This document shows, piece by piece, positions 5,758 through 6,803 of a DNA stretch of 6,803 bases. Location of the stretch: contig JAQGJO010000415.1 in assembly GCA_028290595.1 (NCBI GenBank), positions 1-6,803 on the forward strand. Direction: 5' to 3'. Each line of letters opens with the position of its first letter. Within the stretch, counting starts at the first letter, position 1. A model generated the notes under the pieces. The model ran no database searches, was not told the origin of the DNA, and saw only the letters and a program-made list of their open reading frames with translations. The position numbers were made by a program, and so were the translations under genes. This DNA is from Hyphomicrobiales bacterium. Its GTDB lineage: Bacteria > Pseudomonadota > Alphaproteobacteria > Rhizobiales > Beijerinckiaceae.

Positions 5758-6803
5758 ATGACCGAAACTCTGAGCTCCTGGGGCCGGATAGCAAACTGTG
5801 AGGCGACAATCGTCCGCCCCGCGGACACGCGTCTGGCACAGGTGCCCGACGCCGTCTATCTCGCGACCGGCAACGGCCGCAGCTATGGCGACACCGCGCT
5901 GCCGGCCGCAGGCCTCGCCGTCAACACGCGCGATATGAATCACATCCTCGATTTCGATCCAGTGACCGGCGTTCTGCGCGCCGAGGCCGGCATTCTGCTC
6001 GGCGACATTATCGCCCATATCGTGCCGTTCGGCTGGTTTCTGCCGGTGACGCCGGGGACACGGTTCGTCAGCCTCGGCGGGGCGCTTGCCAATGATGTCC
6101 ACGGCAAGAACCACCATCGCGCCGGCAGTTTCGGCCAGCATGTGCGCGCCTTCGAACTGGTGCGCTCGGATGCAACCAGGCTGCTGTGTTCAAGAAGCAG
6201 CAATGCGGATTTCTTCACCGCGACGATCGGCGGCATGGGGCTGACCGGACTTGTCACCTGGGTCGAGATCGCCTTGAAGCAGACCGCGACACCCGATGTC
6301 ATCGAAGAGACGATCAAGTTCAGTTCGATCGCCGAATTCCTCAAGCTCAGTGCGCAGAGCGATCATGATTTCGAATATTCGGTCGCCTGGATCGACAGTT
6401 CGGCACGCGGCGCCCAGCGCGGGCGCGGCCTTTTCATGCGCGCCAACCATGCGCAGGATAGCGTCATCGAACCCTTCAGCGGTGGATCGTGGCTTGGCGT
6501 ACCGTTCACACCGCCGGTGTCTCCCATGTGGCCCGGCACGATCAGCCTGCTCAACAAGCTTAATTTCGCGGCAAATTCCGCAGGCACGCGGCGGCGCGGC
6601 CATCGCAAATATTTCTATCCCCTCGACGGCATCGCCGGTTGGAACCGGATCTATGGCCGGCGCGGCTTCCATCAGTATCAATGCGTGCTGCCGTTCGAAA
6701 TGGCCGAAGCGGCAATCGGCGATATTCTCGCCGCGGCACACAGGGCGGGCATATACTCCTTCGTCAGCGTGTTGAAGGCCTTCGGCGATGCGCCTGCAGC
6801 AGG
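5758..6803 (+). CDS. DprE1-like FAD-dependent decaprenylphosphoryl-ribose 2'-oxidase, partial at right edge
   Basis: The frame is open from ATG 5758 to the window end (348 codons), so the C-terminus, roughly 100 residues by comparison with DprE1, is missing. DprE1 oxidises the C2 hydroxyl of polyprenyl-phosphoryl-ribose to the keto form, which DprE2 then reduces to the arabinose derivative. Features recalling mycobacterial DprE1 are LSSWGR near the N-terminus, the FAD-binding GNGRSYGD (38-45), VTPGTR (97-102), GGALANDVHGKNHHRAGSFG (107-126) with His115 and Lys117, GGMGLTG beyond it, then YPLD (287-290), WNRIYG (295-300) and GFHQYQ (303-308). The region equivalent to the benzothiazinone-reactive Cys of mycobacterial DprE1 lies beyond the edge and cannot be judged. 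An AGG at 5748-5750, 7 nt upstream, supports ATG 5758; the in-frame GTG 5752 is less likely. Pairing with the prenyltransferase is the strongest support for the pathway. Confidence 0.88.
   Translation, partial: MTETLSSWGRIANCEATIVRPADTRLAQVPDAVYLATGNGRSYGDTALPAAGLAVNTRDMNHILDFDPVTGVLRAEAGILLGDIIAHIVPFGWFLPVTPGTRFVSLGGALANDVHGKNHHRAGSFGQHVRAFELVRSDATRLLCSRSSNADFFTATIGGMGLTGLVTWVEIALKQTATPDVIEETIKFSSIAEFLKLSAQSDHDFEYSVAWIDSSARGAQRGRGLFMRANHAQDSVIEPFSGGSWLGVPFTPPVSPMWPGTISLLNKLNFAANSAGTRRRGHRKYFYPLDGIAGWNRIYGRRGFHQYQCVLPFEMAEAAIGDILAAAHRAGIYSFVSVLKAFGDAPAA

Noticed and set aside
4868..5839. A 323-codon minus-strand frame opposite the prenyltransferase
   Set aside because: Its protein is full of charged residues and Gln/His, as expected when hydrophobic membrane-helix codons are read in reverse. 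The + strand has the UbiA motifs.

Overview
The window is GC-rich DNA with strong G/C third-position preference, fully coding on the + strand. Gene families, codon use and compact operon spacing suggest an alphaproteobacterium, most likely of the order Hyphomicrobiales (rhizobia and relatives). This is inference from style and gene content; no taxonomic marker is present.

Region 1 (1-209) is a left flank with no convincing complete gene. Region 2 (210-4255) holds two consecutive alpha/beta pairs of thiamine-diphosphate (ThDP) dependent dehydrogenase E1 subunits, in the order alpha1-beta1-alpha2-beta2. Alpha1 and beta1 overlap by 8 nt. Alpha2 has a good Shine-Dalgarno (SD) site in a 44-nt gap, and the SD of beta2 overlaps the alpha2 stop. 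The first pair has canonical E1 motifs. The second is divergent: alpha2 lacks the usual loop histidine and has GDS in place of GDG, and beta2 lacks the N-terminal GED motif but keeps the catalytic Glu and the QHSQ histidine. No E2 acyltransferase, lipoyl domain or E3 is present.

Region 3 (4256-4432) is a 177-nt, comparatively AT-rich intergenic stretch with a 14-bp perfect palindrome, a 10-bp perfect palindrome and an 8-bp-stem inverted repeat. It separates the E1 block from the next genes and probably carries regulatory or termination signals.

Region 4 (4433 to the right edge) begins a decaprenylphosphoryl-arabinose (DPA) type pathway. It encodes a UbiA-family prenyltransferase resembling decaprenyl-phosphate phosphoribosyltransferase, with a degenerate HAD-phosphatase-like N-terminus. 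Eight nt later comes a DprE1-like FAD oxidase that runs off the window. Together these would make polyprenyl-phosphoryl-ribose and oxidise its C2 position, the first half of the ribose-to-arabinose epimerisation. A DprE2-like reductase, and perhaps a separate phosphatase, are expected just outside the window.

The side-by-side arrangement raises the possibility that the E1 pairs make or modify a carbohydrate or acyl building block for the same surface glycan, but the sequence alone does not prove this.
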